From Thermoplasmata archaeon (lineage in GTDB: Archaea; Thermoplasmatota; Thermoplasmata; Lutacidiplasmatales; UBA184): a DNA stretch of 64,000 nt. The notes beneath the pieces are model-generated. The model did not search any database, was not told the DNA's origin, and saw only the letters and a program-made list of their open reading frames with translations. Of the stretch, positions 27,635 through 37,686 are shown in pieces. How positions within the stretch are numbered: position 1 is the first letter of the stretch; every line of letters starts with the position of its first letter. The stretch lies in assembly GCA_021828195.1 (NCBI GenBank), contig JAKASQ010000003.1:23516-87515 (forward strand). Direction: 5' to 3'. The translations under genes were made by a program, and so were the position numbers.

Positions 27635-28285
27635 ATGTCGAATAGCGATCGAACGACCGCTCGCACGGTCCGGGAATGGATCGATGCCCGGCCCGCGGTG
27701 ACCGAGGCACTTCGTCTCGGAATCGCTAATCACTCCGCGATCGCGCGGAAGATCGGGGAGGAGATCGGCACCGAGCACCTGGAGGCGATCGTCGCGGCAT
27801 GCCGCCGTTTCCCGATCCGACCCGACCACGAGTCTCGGGAGAAGACGGTCCGCCGCGTTCTCAGCAAGAGCCGCATCGAGACCCGGAGCAAGGTGGCCAC
27901 GATCACCGTCGACCAGGGAGTCGACGTGCTCCGACGTCTCGGGGACGTCGTCGAAGAGATCCTCGACGAGAATTCCATCTGCCGGTTGATCCAGGTCTCG
28001 CGCGGGACGGTGATTGTGATCGACGAGGACTCGGTCCCACGCTTCACACGGAAGCTGCGCGAATCGCAGATCATCTCCGTTCGAAGAGGCCTGGTCGAGC
28101 TCGCGGTCACGAGCCCGGAGAGCATCGAGGAGACCCCGGGGCTCCTGGCCCGGCTCACGAGCGTTCTCTCCACGCGTTCGATCAACATCGTCCAGGCGAT
28201 GTCGTGCTACACGGACACGATCTTCGTGCTCGAACGGGACGACATGAGCGAGGCGATCGACGCCCTCTCGCACGCGCTCGGCTAG
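27635..28285 (+). CDS. Putative transcriptional regulator: N-terminal HTH-like region plus ACT-type domains
   Basis: TVREWIDARPAVTEALRLGIANHSAIARKIGEEIG then VATITVDQGVDVLRRLGDVVEEIL...TPGLLARLTSVLSTRSINIVQAMSCYTDTIFVLERDDMSEAIDAL. Confidence 0.7.
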   Translation: MSNSDRTTARTVREWIDARPAVTEALRLGIANHSAIARKIGEEIGTEHLEAIVAACRRFPIRPDHESREKTVRRVLSKSRIETRSKVATITVDQGVDVLRRLGDVVEEILDENSICRLIQVSRGTVIVIDEDSVPRFTRKLRESQIISVRRGLVELAVTSPESIEETPGLLARLTSVLSTRSINIVQAMSCYTDTIFVLERDDMSEAIDALSHALG

Positions 28286-29244
28286 GAGCGAGGTCGGTCC
28301 GGGGTCCTCGATGCGCCCGAAGGGGACTCCTCCCGAGGGAGGGCATCGGCGAAGGCTCGAAGCATTTCCTCCGCGTGCGGAAGGTGCCGGGTCGTGATCT
28401 GTTCGACGTTCACGCCGAGCGGGACCGCGAGACCGTGCGCTCGACGTACCTGATCGACCGTCGACCAGAGACGCAACGCCTGGGTCACGCTCCGAGATCC
28501 GGCCTCCGACTCGGGGCCCGAGAGTATCTCCTGTTCGGCTGCGTCGGAAACTTCGGCGCCCAGCCAACGGGCGAACTCCACGTCGCTATCGTCTCCGAGG
28601 GGGGCGACACTGAGGAGGACCGCGGCGGGGGCGAGCTTCGCCTCCCGGCACAAACGGTCATACTCCTCGATCATTCCGCTCGCGGCCTTGGCGTCGAAGA
28701 GAATCTGGGTCGTGAAGAAGGAAGCGCCGGCGCGCGTCTTCGCGAGCATCCGATGCGCTTCGCCGACCCTCTGAGGGATCGTGATGTTGCCCAGACTCCC
28801 CCGCACGTCCTGGAAGATGGGCAAGCAAAGCCGGTTCGCTTCGATGACGGTCGGTCCGGGGTAGGGAATGTACCGACTCGTGCCGCCAACCAGAACCACG
28901 TGTCGGATTCCCCGCGCGACCGTTTCCTGGGCCCACTCGGCCACGGCTTCCGGGGTCGCGAGGTGGGCCACGACCTTGTTCACGATGACCTCGCGCCCCG
29001 TGTTCTCGTGGATCCGTCGCGCGTACTCGCGGGGATCTCCCGTCCGGTAGTACGGACGTCCTTCGTGGTTCTCGTCCACGAGTTCGGGCACGTCCACCGC
29101 ATCGATGCGCGGGACGGCTCGGATGACGTCCACAACCGCGGCGAGCTGTTTCGCTGCACGCTCCGCGCTGGTGCGGGCACCGGGCGGGACGGGCTCGAAG
29201 AAGAGCGGGGTCGAGCGAAGTGCGGCGGCGAGCGGTACGGCCAT
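28282..29244 (-). CDS. Methylenetetrahydrofolate reductase-like (MetF family)
   Basis: LFFEPVPPGARTSAERAAKQLAAVVDVIR...REVIVNKVVAHLATPEAVAEWAQETVARGIRHVVLVGG...RAGASFFTTQILFDAKAASGMIEEYDRLCREA. Confidence 0.7.
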   Translation of the reverse strand: MAVPLAAALRSTPLFFEPVPPGARTSAERAAKQLAAVVDVIRAVPRIDAVDVPELVDENHEGRPYYRTGDPREYARRIHENTGREVIVNKVVAHLATPEAVAEWAQETVARGIRHVVLVGGTSRYIPYPGPTVIEANRLCLPIFQDVRGSLGNITIPQRVGEAHRMLAKTRAGASFFTTQILFDAKAASGMIEEYDRLCREAKLAPAAVLLSVAPLGDDSDVEFARWLGAEVSDAAEQEILSGPESEAGSRSVTQALRLWSTVDQVRRAHGLAVPLGVNVEQITTRHLPHAEEMLRAFADALPREESPSGASRTPDRPRS

Positions 29245-29397
29245 CGGGATCTGACTCGGGGAGGCAGGGCGGGGTCCGGGGCGATATCACCTTTCGTCCC
29301 AGCGGCCGTGTTGCAACACGTGCAAGGACCCCTCGTGCAAGGCAACCCGGCCCGTCGGGCCCCGCAAGCTCATCCGATTCATCGCGTTCCGTCCGCC

Positions 29398-30222
29398 GTG
29401 CCAAGTCGCTCGACGCGCCCGATCCCGAAAACTCCCATCGGTGACCCGCGCGCGCGGATTCACGTCGCTCCCGTGGGCTTCGAGGTCGAGCGCATCACCG
29501 AACCGATCCTCTCCGATCGCGCTGATCGCGTCTACTTGTTGACACGCTCCGAGCGCGACGCTGCACAACCGTTCGTCGATGCCGTGGTGCGGCGCCTGCG
29601 TGCCGCCCCGTGGCCCGTGGACGTCCGGGTGACGCCGACGGAGATATGGGACGTGTTCGGAGCGCTCGGGGCGTTCCGGCAGATCTTCCAGTCGGAGCGG
29701 CGACTCGACCGCCACGACGCGTCGGTCGTTCCCATCCGGGTGAACGTCTCGACCGGGACCAAGATCACGTCGATCGCGGGAACCCTCTCGTGCATGTTGT
29801 GGAAGGGAGAGCCGTACTACGTTCGGGTCTCCCGCTCGTGGTACTCCAATCGCACCCCCCGCGTGCGACCCATCAACGATGTCGTCAGCGGCATCGATCC
29901 CGTGGGGGTCTACGAGCTGCGCGCGCCGGGATCCGAGCTCGTCGAGGTGCTCGACGCCCTCGACCGACGAGGGGGAGCACTTCGCAAGCGCGAGCTCCTC
30001 CGGGAGCTGCGCCTCGACGCAAAGGATCTCGAGGGCGGCGAGCTCACCCCCCAGGCCCAGCATGGGCGTCTTCGCCGCCGGCTCGAACCCCTCGAGCAGC
30101 GATGGGGGTTCGTCCGGATCGAGGGTATCGGGCCGCGGGGACGGGTCCGGCTGACCGAGCAAGGGAAGGTCGCCCTCGTCCTGTTCGGCTCTCGAGGGAC
30201 GGGGGCCGATTTAACTCATTAA
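29398..30222 (+). CDS. CARF-domain-like transcriptional regulator (HFX_2341/DUF6293-type)
   Basis: RIHVAPVGFEVERITEPILSDRADRVYLLTRSE...VNVSTGTKITSIAGTLSCMLWKGEPYYVRVSRSWY (CARF-like), C-terminal winged-helix region (LLRELRLDAKDL...GRVRLTEQGKVAL). Confidence 0.7.
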   Translation: MPSRSTRPIPKTPIGDPRARIHVAPVGFEVERITEPILSDRADRVYLLTRSERDAAQPFVDAVVRRLRAAPWPVDVRVTPTEIWDVFGALGAFRQIFQSERRLDRHDASVVPIRVNVSTGTKITSIAGTLSCMLWKGEPYYVRVSRSWYSNRTPRVRPINDVVSGIDPVGVYELRAPGSELVEVLDALDRRGGALRKRELLRELRLDAKDLEGGELTPQAQHGRLRRRLEPLEQRWGFVRIEGIGPRGRVRLTEQGKVALVLFGSRGTGADLTH

Positions 30223-30232
30223 TCGAGTTTAA
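30211..30232. repeat. AT-rich inverted repeat overlapping the stop of the CARF-like gene
   Basis: ttaactcattaatcgagtttaa: arms AACTC/GAGTT with a 7-nt spacer, AT-rich island in GC-rich DNA. Confidence 0.4.
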
Positions 30233-30527
30233 CGTTACAATAGATAACTACTCCGGCGGCGTGCGTCTTATTGTGACGACCAGGGACGGATGGAGCGAGG
30301 CCCTCGCAGCCTCCGCAACTGGCGCGGTGAGGCAGGTGCACCAGGTGGCCCTCGGGCCATGGCCGAAGCCCTCCGCGCTCCGCCCCTGCGTCTTCCGCCT
30401 TCGCTGACGGTGCCTCGCCCACTCCGGTGGCCCGGAGCGGCCGCCGGAGCCCCGCCGCTCGTGCTGGCCGTTGTTCCCTCCGGGGTCGTCCGTAGGTTAC
30501 ATATCCCAGCGTCGCACGGCGAGGAGG

Positions 30528-31475
30528 ATGTCGAATGCGATCGAGGTGCGCGCGCTCGTCAAGCGCTACGACGCCCTCGCGGCTGTCGATCACATCGACT
30601 TCGATGTTCCGGAGGGCTCGGTGTTCGCCTTCCTCGGTCCCAACGGAGCCGGCAAGACCACGACAACGGAGATGCTCGAGGGACTCCGACGCCGAACCTC
30701 CGGAGATATCCGCGTGCTGGGTCTCGATCCGTGGACCGACGGGCAGGAGCTGCATCACCAGATTGGGGTGATCCCCCAGGAGTTCCGCTTCTTCGAGAAG
30801 ATCACCCCGAAGGAGGCGATCGTGTACTATGGTCGGCTCTTCGGCAAGCAGCCCGATCCCGCGGCGCTCCTGGATCAGGTGCAGCTCACGGACAAGGCGA
30901 ATTCGCGCTTCGACACGCTGTCCGGCGGCCAGAAGCAGAAGCTCGGCCTCGCGCTCTCCCTGGTCGACGAGCCTCGGGTATGCTTCTTGGACGAGCCGAC
31001 CACCGGCCTCGATCCCCATGCGCGGCGTGCCATCTGGAAGGTCGTCCGGGACCTGAAGCGCGACGGTCGGACCGTCTTCCTCACGACGCACTACCTGGAG
31101 GAGGCCGAGCTCCTCGCCGACCAGGTCGCGATCATCAACCGCGGGCGAATCGTGGCCCGCGGAACCCCGCGGGAGATCATCGAGACCTACGGCGGCCCGG
31201 AGCGCCTGCGGGTCCAGGGACCTCCCGAGCTCGCGGAGTACGTGCGCCAGAAGTTGGGGATCGCGGTCCGCTACGAGTCCGGCCGGCTCGAGATCGCTCT
31301 CCGAGAGAAGGGGGACGCCCTGCGAATACTGTCGGTCATCGATGCGAGCGGGCTCCCGTGGAACGGGTTCGCTACGGAACGGGACACGCTCGAGGATGTC
31401 TTCGTGCACCTCGTCGGCCAGATGGATGAAGGAGTCCTCAAGTCCGCGGCTCCGACCGCGGGGGGCGCTCCGTGA
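30528..31475 (+). CDS. ABC transporter ATP-binding protein
   Basis: FAFLGPNGAGKTTTTEMLEGLRRRTSGDIRVLG...TLSGGQKQKLGLALSLVDEPRVCFLDEPTTGLDPHARRAIW. Confidence 0.95.
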   Translation: MSNAIEVRALVKRYDALAAVDHIDFDVPEGSVFAFLGPNGAGKTTTTEMLEGLRRRTSGDIRVLGLDPWTDGQELHHQIGVIPQEFRFFEKITPKEAIVYYGRLFGKQPDPAALLDQVQLTDKANSRFDTLSGGQKQKLGLALSLVDEPRVCFLDEPTTGLDPHARRAIWKVVRDLKRDGRTVFLTTHYLEEAELLADQVAIINRGRIVARGTPREIIETYGGPERLRVQGPPELAEYVRQKLGIAVRYESGRLEIALREKGDALRILSVIDASGLPWNGFATERDTLEDVFVHLVGQMDEGVLKSAAPTAGGAP

Positions 31476-32590
31476 ACCCGCGGCGGATCGGTGGGGACCT
31501 CTCCATCGTCGCTCATGGCTACGTACGGAACCCGATCGCCCTGTTCTTCTCGTTGATCTTCCCGGTCATCCTGATCATGCTCTTCGGGTTGATCTTCGCC
31601 AGTACGGGGGCGACGACCGTGACGTTGTACGCCCAGGACTTCGACCACAGCCCTACGAGCGTGGCGTTCCTCCAAGCGCTCAACAAGACCCACTTGGTTC
31701 AGGTCCAGGTCGTCGGAGCCTCGGTCGGCAACCTCTCAACGTATCTCGGCCAGAACGGGGATTCCGCCGGCCTCGTGATCCCTCAAGGATTCGGCCAGAA
31801 CTTCACCGCCCATCGCCCCGTCAAGGTCATCCTCTACACCAACCCCCAAGACGCGTCGTCGGCTGGGACGGCCACCGGAGCGCTCCAGAGCGTCATCAGC
31901 GCGTTCAACCTCCAGGCGGCCTGCGGGGGCAACTCGAGCGGGAACTGCACACCGGTCATCGGTGCCAGCAGCCTGAACGTGGGTAGCCAGGTCTACACGT
32001 ACATCGATTACCTCGTCCCGGGACTGATTGGATTCTCGATCCTGACCAGCCCCATGTTCTCGATGGTCGATGTCACCGCCAGCTATCGCAAGGACGGCCT
32101 GTTCCGGCAGCTGTCGCTCACACCGCTCACGCGGGGAGAGTGGCTCGCATCGCGGTTCATTTGGTACACGATGCTTACGTTCGCCTCGGCCGCGCTCATG
32201 CTCGCTATCGGATCGGCGATCTTCGGCGCCCACGTCACCTTCAGCATCTGGTTGGTGCCCTTCCTGATTGGGGGCCCGCTGTTCTTCGTTTCGCTTGGGA
32301 TGCTCGCCGGGACCGTGTCGAAGATACCCGAGACCGCGGCCGTGATCGGGAACGTCATCACCTTCCCCATGATGTTTCTGGCCGGGACGTTCTTCCCGGT
32401 ATCCTCGTTCTCACCCGGGCTCCAGCTGGTGGCGAAGGTCCTCCCGCTGTACTACGTGATCGACGGGATGAACCAGGTGCTCCTGTTCAACAACCTCTCA
32501 CGGGCGATCGGGGATCTCGCGGTCGTCCTGATCGGGGCCGTTATCGTTTTCGCCCTCGCGATCTACTTCTTCAAGTGGAGAGACGAGTGA
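31472..32590 (+). CDS. ABC-2 type transporter permease
   Basis: Polytopic; GTG start overlaps the ATPase stop; GLIGFSILTSPMFSMVDVTASYRKDGLFRQLSLTPLTRGEWLASR. Confidence 0.9.
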   Translation: MNPRRIGGDLSIVAHGYVRNPIALFFSLIFPVILIMLFGLIFASTGATTVTLYAQDFDHSPTSVAFLQALNKTHLVQVQVVGASVGNLSTYLGQNGDSAGLVIPQGFGQNFTAHRPVKVILYTNPQDASSAGTATGALQSVISAFNLQAACGGNSSGNCTPVIGASSLNVGSQVYTYIDYLVPGLIGFSILTSPMFSMVDVTASYRKDGLFRQLSLTPLTRGEWLASRFIWYTMLTFASAALMLAIGSAIFGAHVTFSIWLVPFLIGGPLFFVSLGMLAGTVSKIPETAAVIGNVITFPMMFLAGTFFPVSSFSPGLQLVAKVLPLYYVIDGMNQVLLFNNLSRAIGDLAVVLIGAVIVFALAIYFFKWRDE

Positions 32591-33075
32591 GCGGACCGCC
32601 GAGCACCGACCCGAACGTCTTTCGCCGTTTGATGGGTCGTTGGCCCACGGGGGTCGCGATCGTCACCACTCGGGACGGCATCACGGATTACGGACTCACG
32701 GTCAACGGCCTGCTATCGGTTTCGCTCCATCCCCCGTCGCTCCTCGTCAGCCTCGGGGACGACGCCGACTCGAGCCCGGCGGTCGCGAAGAGCCGCATCT
32801 TCGTCGCCAATTTCCTCTCCGCGCAGCAGCGATCGACCAGCGAGCGGTTCGCGCTCTCCCTCGCGTCGGAGGAGAAGTTCCGGGACCTTCCCCTCCATCG
32901 TGGGGTGACGGGCGCCGCGATCCTCGACGAATCCCTGGGGGCGCTCGAATGCCGGGTGCTCTCCGAGTTCCAGGTGTCGGATCATCACCTGTTCGTGGGG
33001 GAGGTCGTTGCCCAGGAGCTCGGTGCCGATGCCCCTCCCCTCGTGTTCCACCGGTCCCGCTACACCCAGCTCTGA
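32587..33075 (+). CDS. Flavin reductase-like FMN-binding protein
   Basis: FRRLMGRWPTGVAIVTTRDGITDYGLTVNGLLSVSLHPPSLLVSLGDDADSSPAV. Confidence 0.9.
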   Translation: MSGPPSTDPNVFRRLMGRWPTGVAIVTTRDGITDYGLTVNGLLSVSLHPPSLLVSLGDDADSSPAVAKSRIFVANFLSAQQRSTSERFALSLASEEKFRDLPLHRGVTGAAILDESLGALECRVLSEFQVSDHHLFVGEVVAQELGADAPPLVFHRSRYTQL

Positions 33076-33124
33076 ACGCTTGAGAGGCGCCCTTTAATCC
33101 TCCGCTTCCCTAGAACCAATCCCC

Positions 33125-34069
33125 ATGTCTGCTCCACCCGTCGAGGTCCGCATCGTCATTATCGGGAGCGGCCCGGCGGGCCTGACCGCCGCGCTGTACG
33201 CCGCGCGGGCCAACCTTGAACCTTTGGTCGTTGCGGGAGTACCGGCCGGCGGCCAGCTCATGATCACTTCCGACGTGGAAAACTACCCGGGCTTCCCCGA
33301 GGGCATCCAAGGCCCCGAGCTCATCGAGAAGTTCCGCGCCCAGGCGGCGCGGTTCGGGACGAAGTTCATCGACGACCATGTCGTCTCGGTTGATTTCCGC
33401 GAGCGGCCCTTCCTGCTTCGGACCGGCTCGCACGGCGATGTGCGCGCCCGTGCCGTGATCGTCGCGACGGGAGCGAACGCCCGATGGCTCGGGCTCCCCG
33501 CGGAGCAGCGTCTGCGCGGTCACGGGGTCTCGGCCTGCGCCACGTGCGACGGATTCTTCTTCCGAGGCAAAGAGCTCGTCGTGGTCGGCGGCGGAGACTC
33601 CGCCATGGAGGAAGCCCTGTTCCTAACGAAATTCGCGTCCCACGTCACGATCGTCCATCGGCGCCCGGCGCTCCGGGCGAGCCAGATCATGAAGGCCCGT
33701 GCCGAGAGCCACCCCAAGATCGGCTTCCTGCTCGAGCACGAGGTGGTCGACGTCCGGGGCGAGGACACGGTCCGGGGCGTGCTCACGCGCAACGTGCGGA
33801 CGGGCGAGACGCGGGAACTGAAGGCCGACGGGATGTTCGTCGCGATCGGTCACGATCCCGCGACCGAGGTGTTCCGCAAGGCACTCGACCTGGACGAGCG
33901 GGGATACATCCGCACGCACGACATCACTCGCACGAGCGTTGAGGGCGTGTTTGCCGCGGGTGACGTGTACGACCACTGGTACCGGCAGGCCATCACGGCT
34001 GCAGGCCTCGGGTGTATGGCCGCGCTCGACACGGAACGTTTCTTGGAAGAGTCGTCGGCGCCGCGCTAG
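33125..34069 (+). CDS. trxB: Thioredoxin-disulfide reductase
   Basis: [26 protein letters not shown]...[47 protein letters not shown]. Confidence 0.95.
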   Translation: MSAPPVEVRIVIIGSGPAGLTAALYAARANLEPLVVAGVPAGGQLMITSDVENYPGFPEGIQGPELIEKFRAQAARFGTKFIDDHVVSVDFRERPFLLRTGSHGDVRARAVIVATGANARWLGLPAEQRLRGHGVSACATCDGFFFRGKELVVVGGGDSAMEEALFLTKFASHVTIVHRRPALRASQIMKARAESHPKIGFLLEHEVVDVRGEDTVRGVLTRNVRTGETRELKADGMFVAIGHDPATEVFRKALDLDERGYIRTHDITRTSVEGVFAAGDVYDHWYRQAITAAGLGCMAALDTERFLEESSAPR

Positions 34070-34683
34070 TTTGGCTCGACCGCTTCGGCCTCGGCGAACG
34101 TAATGCGGGCGTTGCCCAGGAACCCGACGAGGCTTCCCGCGATGATCCCGACACCTTGGCCGTAGAGCGGCGGGAGCGTCGTGCTCGAGAGCACGAGCAC
34201 GATCTCGTTGATCGCGAGCGATCCCAAGGAGACCCCGAAGTAGAGCGCGAGCCGGTAGCCGAGGGAGTGCCGGCGACGCAGGCGCGTGCGGAACGTCCAG
34301 GCGTTGTTCAGGGTGAAGTTCCATAGAGTGGCGACGGCGAACGCGGCCGCGCTCGCGATCAGGCTGTCGACCGGGTTGGATGAGGTCTGGGTCAGGAAGT
34401 GCGAGATGCTCTCGAAGAACCCGGACGATGGGCTCGGGGCGATTGCGTCGAGCACCAGCGTGAAGACGACCAGGTTGACGACGAATCCGGTCAGCCCCAC
34501 GACGAGGAACTTGCCGTACTTCACGACGAACCGTGACCGACCGAGTGGCGTGTCTTCGCGCGGGGGGAAGGCCGCACCAGGTTCCGGCATCCGATCGTCC
34601 CGGACTCGGAGGTCCGCGGGCCTTTGAAACCTAGCCTCCATGGGCCGCACCGGAGGCCGAGGAGGCCCGCTGAGGACGCTCAC
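34066..34683 (-). CDS. GtrA-family membrane protein
   Basis: [22 protein letters not shown]...[19 protein letters not shown]...[12 protein letters not shown]. Confidence 0.88.
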   Translation of the reverse strand: MSVLSGPPRPPVRPMEARFQRPADLRVRDDRMPEPGAAFPPREDTPLGRSRFVVKYGKFLVVGLTGFVVNLVVFTLVLDAIAPSPSSGFFESISHFLTQTSSNPVDSLIASAAAFAVATLWNFTLNNAWTFRTRLRRRHSLGYRLALYFGVSLGSLAINEIVLVLSSTTLPPLYGQGVGIIAGSLVGFLGNARITFAEAEAVEPN

Positions 34684-34754
34684 GGCTCGGCCTTATACCG
34701 AACGATCCCTCCCACGGGCCGGACCCGAACGGAGCCCCGGGAGGGTCGGCGACG

Positions 34755-35705
34755 ATGGCAGATAAGTCCGCAGTGATCTTCGGTGCCGAGGGGTTCATCG
34801 GTAGCTACCTCCTCTCCCACCTCGCGGGCCGAGGGATCTCGACCACGGCGGCGAGCCTCGGACCGATCCCGGCGGCTCGACGCGTGCCCGGGGCCCGCTA
34901 CGCGCGGAATTGTGACGTCACCGATGCGCGACGCGTCGACGCCGTGCTCCGTCGCGCTCGACCGGATTACATCTATCACCTGGCCGCGATCAGTCTGCCC
35001 ACGATCTCTTGGAAAGAACCCTGGAAGACGCTCGAGGTCAACATCCGCGGCACCCTGAACGTCCTCGAATCTGCACGCCGGCTCGGCACCGATCCCCGGG
35101 TCTTCGTCGCGTGCTCGAGCGCGGAGTACGGCCACGGTCATCGGCCCGCAACGCCGACGGCCGAGACCGCTCCCCTCCTGCCCTTGCACGCCTACGGCGT
35201 CAGCAAGGTCGCGCAGGACCTGCTCGCGTACCAGTACTTCGTCAACTACGGCGTGAAGACGATCCGGGGACGCATCTTCAACACGATCGGGCCCGGTAAG
35301 ACCGGGGAGGTCGCGAGCGACATCGCCCGGCAGTTGGTCGCCATCGAACGCGGGGCACGCCCGGCCGTCGTCCAAATCGGGAACATGCGGCCGATCCGCG
35401 ACTTCACCGATGTCCGGGACATGGTCCGGGCGATCGCCGCAATCACCGAACGCGGCCGACCGGGCGAGGTCTACAACCTGGCGAGCGGGCGCGAGTACTC
35501 CATACGGCAGATCCTCCAGCAGCTCATCGGCCTCTCCCGGAAGAAGGCGACCTGGAAGCTGGACCGCGCTCGGTTGCGTCCCACCGACGAAGCGTACATC
35601 GTGGGGGACGCTCGACGCTTGAAAGGGGCCACGAACTGGGCGCCCGAGTTCGATCTGGCTCGGACCCTGCACGATGTCATGGATGCCTTCCGTCGCGCGC
35701 CATGA
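34755..35705 (+). CDS. NAD-dependent epimerase/dehydratase (GDP-mannose 4,6-dehydratase-like)
   Basis: AVIFGAEGFIGSYLLSHLAGRGI...VFVACSSAEYGHGHRPATPTAETAPLLPLHAYGVSKVAQDLLAYQYFVNYGVKTIRGRIFNTIGPGKTGEVASD. Confidence 0.9.
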   Translation: MADKSAVIFGAEGFIGSYLLSHLAGRGISTTAASLGPIPAARRVPGARYARNCDVTDARRVDAVLRRARPDYIYHLAAISLPTISWKEPWKTLEVNIRGTLNVLESARRLGTDPRVFVACSSAEYGHGHRPATPTAETAPLLPLHAYGVSKVAQDLLAYQYFVNYGVKTIRGRIFNTIGPGKTGEVASDIARQLVAIERGARPAVVQIGNMRPIRDFTDVRDMVRAIAAITERGRPGEVYNLASGREYSIRQILQQLIGLSRKKATWKLDRARLRPTDEAYIVGDARRLKGATNWAPEFDLARTLHDVMDAFRRAP

Positions 35706-36475
35706 GCGCCCCGGCACCGGCGACCCGAGACGTGACCGTCGTCTGCCCCACCTACCAGGAAGGCGGCACGATCGGCCCGTTCCTGGAGCGGGTCCGGGCC
35801 GCGTCCGGCACGTTCCGCTCGGCACGCCTCACCGACCTCATCTTCGTGGACGACGGGAGCACCGACGGCACCGTTGAGCGCGTCCGCGAGGCGGGGCGGA
35901 CCTGGACGACGCCTCGAGTGCAACTCGTCCAGCGGGGGCAAAAGGCCGGAACCGTCTCGGCCCAGATCGCCGGATTCCAGCGCTCCCCGACCGAGCTCGT
36001 GGTGACGATGGACGCGGACGGACAGCATCCGGCGGAGACCATCGATCGACTGGTCGAGGCCTGGGAGCCGTCGGTGGACCTCGTCGTCGCTTCCCGGTAC
36101 GTCTCGGGAGGAACGGTCCAATGGGAGGAGCGACGTCGAGGGGTGATCAGTGGCGGAGCGCGCTCGCTCGCTCGACTCGTGCTGCCCGGGGCGCGCCGGT
36201 TGCGTGACCCGTTGTCCGGGTTCTTCCTCGCCCGTCGGAATTGGGTCGCCGAGCTCCCGCCCGCACGCCCCGGCTACAAGCTCCTGCTCTACGTCCTCGC
36301 AACCCATCCGCGACCGGAGATCCGCGAGGTCCCGTACGAGATGGGCGTGCGACTCGCCGGCGAGTCCAAACTGATCCAAGGGTTCGGTTTCATCCCGAGC
36401 TTTCTGCGGGAGTTAGCTCGGTATCGGCGGGCCGGTGCGACGGCCCGCCGCCGACCCGGTCCCACCCCGAAGTGA
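35702..36475 (+). CDS. Glycosyltransferase family 2 (dolichol-phosphate mannosyltransferase-like)
   Basis: VVCPTYQEGGTIGPFLERV...IFVDDGSTDGTVERV...VTMDADGQHPAETIDRLVEAW...DPLSGFFLARRNW. Confidence 0.92.
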   Translation: MSAPAPATRDVTVVCPTYQEGGTIGPFLERVRAASGTFRSARLTDLIFVDDGSTDGTVERVREAGRTWTTPRVQLVQRGQKAGTVSAQIAGFQRSPTELVVTMDADGQHPAETIDRLVEAWEPSVDLVVASRYVSGGTVQWEERRRGVISGGARSLARLVLPGARRLRDPLSGFFLARRNWVAELPPARPGYKLLLYVLATHPRPEIREVPYEMGVRLAGESKLIQGFGFIPSFLRELARYRRAGATARRRPGPTPK

Positions 36476-37604
36476 CCGAGGTCTGCGCGGACGGGCCGGG
36501 GGCCCCGGATCCGATCGACCCCGGGCGCGGGCGGGGAGGTGCCGGCTCGGCGAAACGGATTGCGTCCGGCTCCAACGGCCTCGGTACGGGAGTGCGGGCT
36601 CTCGGTTTCATCCGGTTTCGGACGCGGTAGTAGTACGACCGAAGTGGGACGAAGAACACTCCGAGGATCCATACGGGCCAGGCCCAATAGTTCAGATGGA
36701 GGAGCACCCCGCCGGTGCTCGCACCTCCGCAGCCGGAGGGAGAGAGGACGACGGCATCGCAGATGAAGGCGGACGGGTCCCATATCAGGAACGGAAGGAC
36801 CCAGGCGACGCTCACGACGAGGGCGATGGTCATATGGGTCCAATCGCGCTTGATCGCCCAGTAGACGGCGATGAAGGCGTTCGCGAATTGCTTACAACCG
36901 AGGGCGAGGATCTCGGCCCACTTCTGACGCCGCCCGTTGACTCCGACGAACGCGAGGGTGAGCAGCAGGAGGACGACGAAGTCGTTGAAGCCGCTGGCTG
37001 CGAGCAGGGCCATGTACGGCTGGCCAATCGCTACCACGGCGAACGCGCTCTTCCGGACGAGGTAGAGCGTCGCGGCCCAAGCGAGGACCACGTAGATCTT
37101 GTAGACCGTGCCGGCGTAAATGGTACCGGCGCCGATGAACGGCTGTAGGAAGATCAGGAGCGGCAGGTAGACGTACTTCGTCGGTCCGAGATAGAAGATG
37201 GTGCCGTACTGGTTGTACGTCACGTAGATCGGGGTCGTGTACGGGTTCTGGCCCTGGAGGAGCGGCTGAATGAATGCCGGCATCGCGTACGGTTCGTCCG
37301 TCATGCCGTTGCCCCAGCCCGTCACGATCGAGACGAGCGCGACCGTGACGCTCGCGAACGCCAGGATCAGGGCGAACGACGACAGCCGGATCAGGTGCAT
37401 TCGGTAGACGAAGAGGGGGTAGACGAGCGCCCAGAGTCCCAGGATGGTGGGCGTCGAATCCGAGACCTGCTGGCCGGGGTTGTAGACGCCCCCGAGTCCG
37501 AGCACGACCGCCGGGATCGCGAGTCCGAGGGTCCATAGCCCCGCGTACTGGAGGCGGCGTCGGCGCGTCGCCTCGGGCGAGTGGATCGCGTCCGGCTCCG
37601 TCAT
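36390..37604 (-). CDS. Polytopic membrane protein, GT-C-like (paralogue of the next gene)
   Basis: TDEPYAMPAFIQPLLQGQNPYTTPIYVTYNQYGTIFYLG...YVYLPLLIFLQPF...KQFANAFIAVYWAIKRDW; multiple hydrophobic segments. Confidence 0.75.
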   Translation of the reverse strand: MTEPDAIHSPEATRRRRLQYAGLWTLGLAIPAVVLGLGGVYNPGQQVSDSTPTILGLWALVYPLFVYRMHLIRLSSFALILAFASVTVALVSIVTGWGNGMTDEPYAMPAFIQPLLQGQNPYTTPIYVTYNQYGTIFYLGPTKYVYLPLLIFLQPFIGAGTIYAGTVYKIYVVLAWAATLYLVRKSAFAVVAIGQPYMALLAASGFNDFVVLLLLTLAFVGVNGRRQKWAEILALGCKQFANAFIAVYWAIKRDWTHMTIALVVSVAWVLPFLIWDPSAFICDAVVLSPSGCGGASTGGVLLHLNYWAWPVWILGVFFVPLRSYYYRVRNRMKPRARTPVPRPLEPDAIRFAEPAPPRPRPGSIGSGAPGPSAQTSVTSGWDRVGGGPSHRPADTELTPAESSG

Positions 37605-37686
37605 CACGCTCCGCCGCCCCCTTCCTGCCTCACGGGGCACATGGTTCTTGCGCGGCGGGTTGGCACGGTGGATCCGACCTGTCGCC

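Noticed and set aside
27799-29397. First ~530 codons of the 807-aa ORF leading into the CARF-like gene
   Set aside because: Overlaps the ACT-domain gene out of frame and the MetF-like gene antisense; recognisable sequence begins only near 29398.
30219-31409. 396-aa minus-strand ORF antisense to the ABC ATPase
   Set aside because: No recognisable motifs; mirror of a strong ABC ATPase coding frame.
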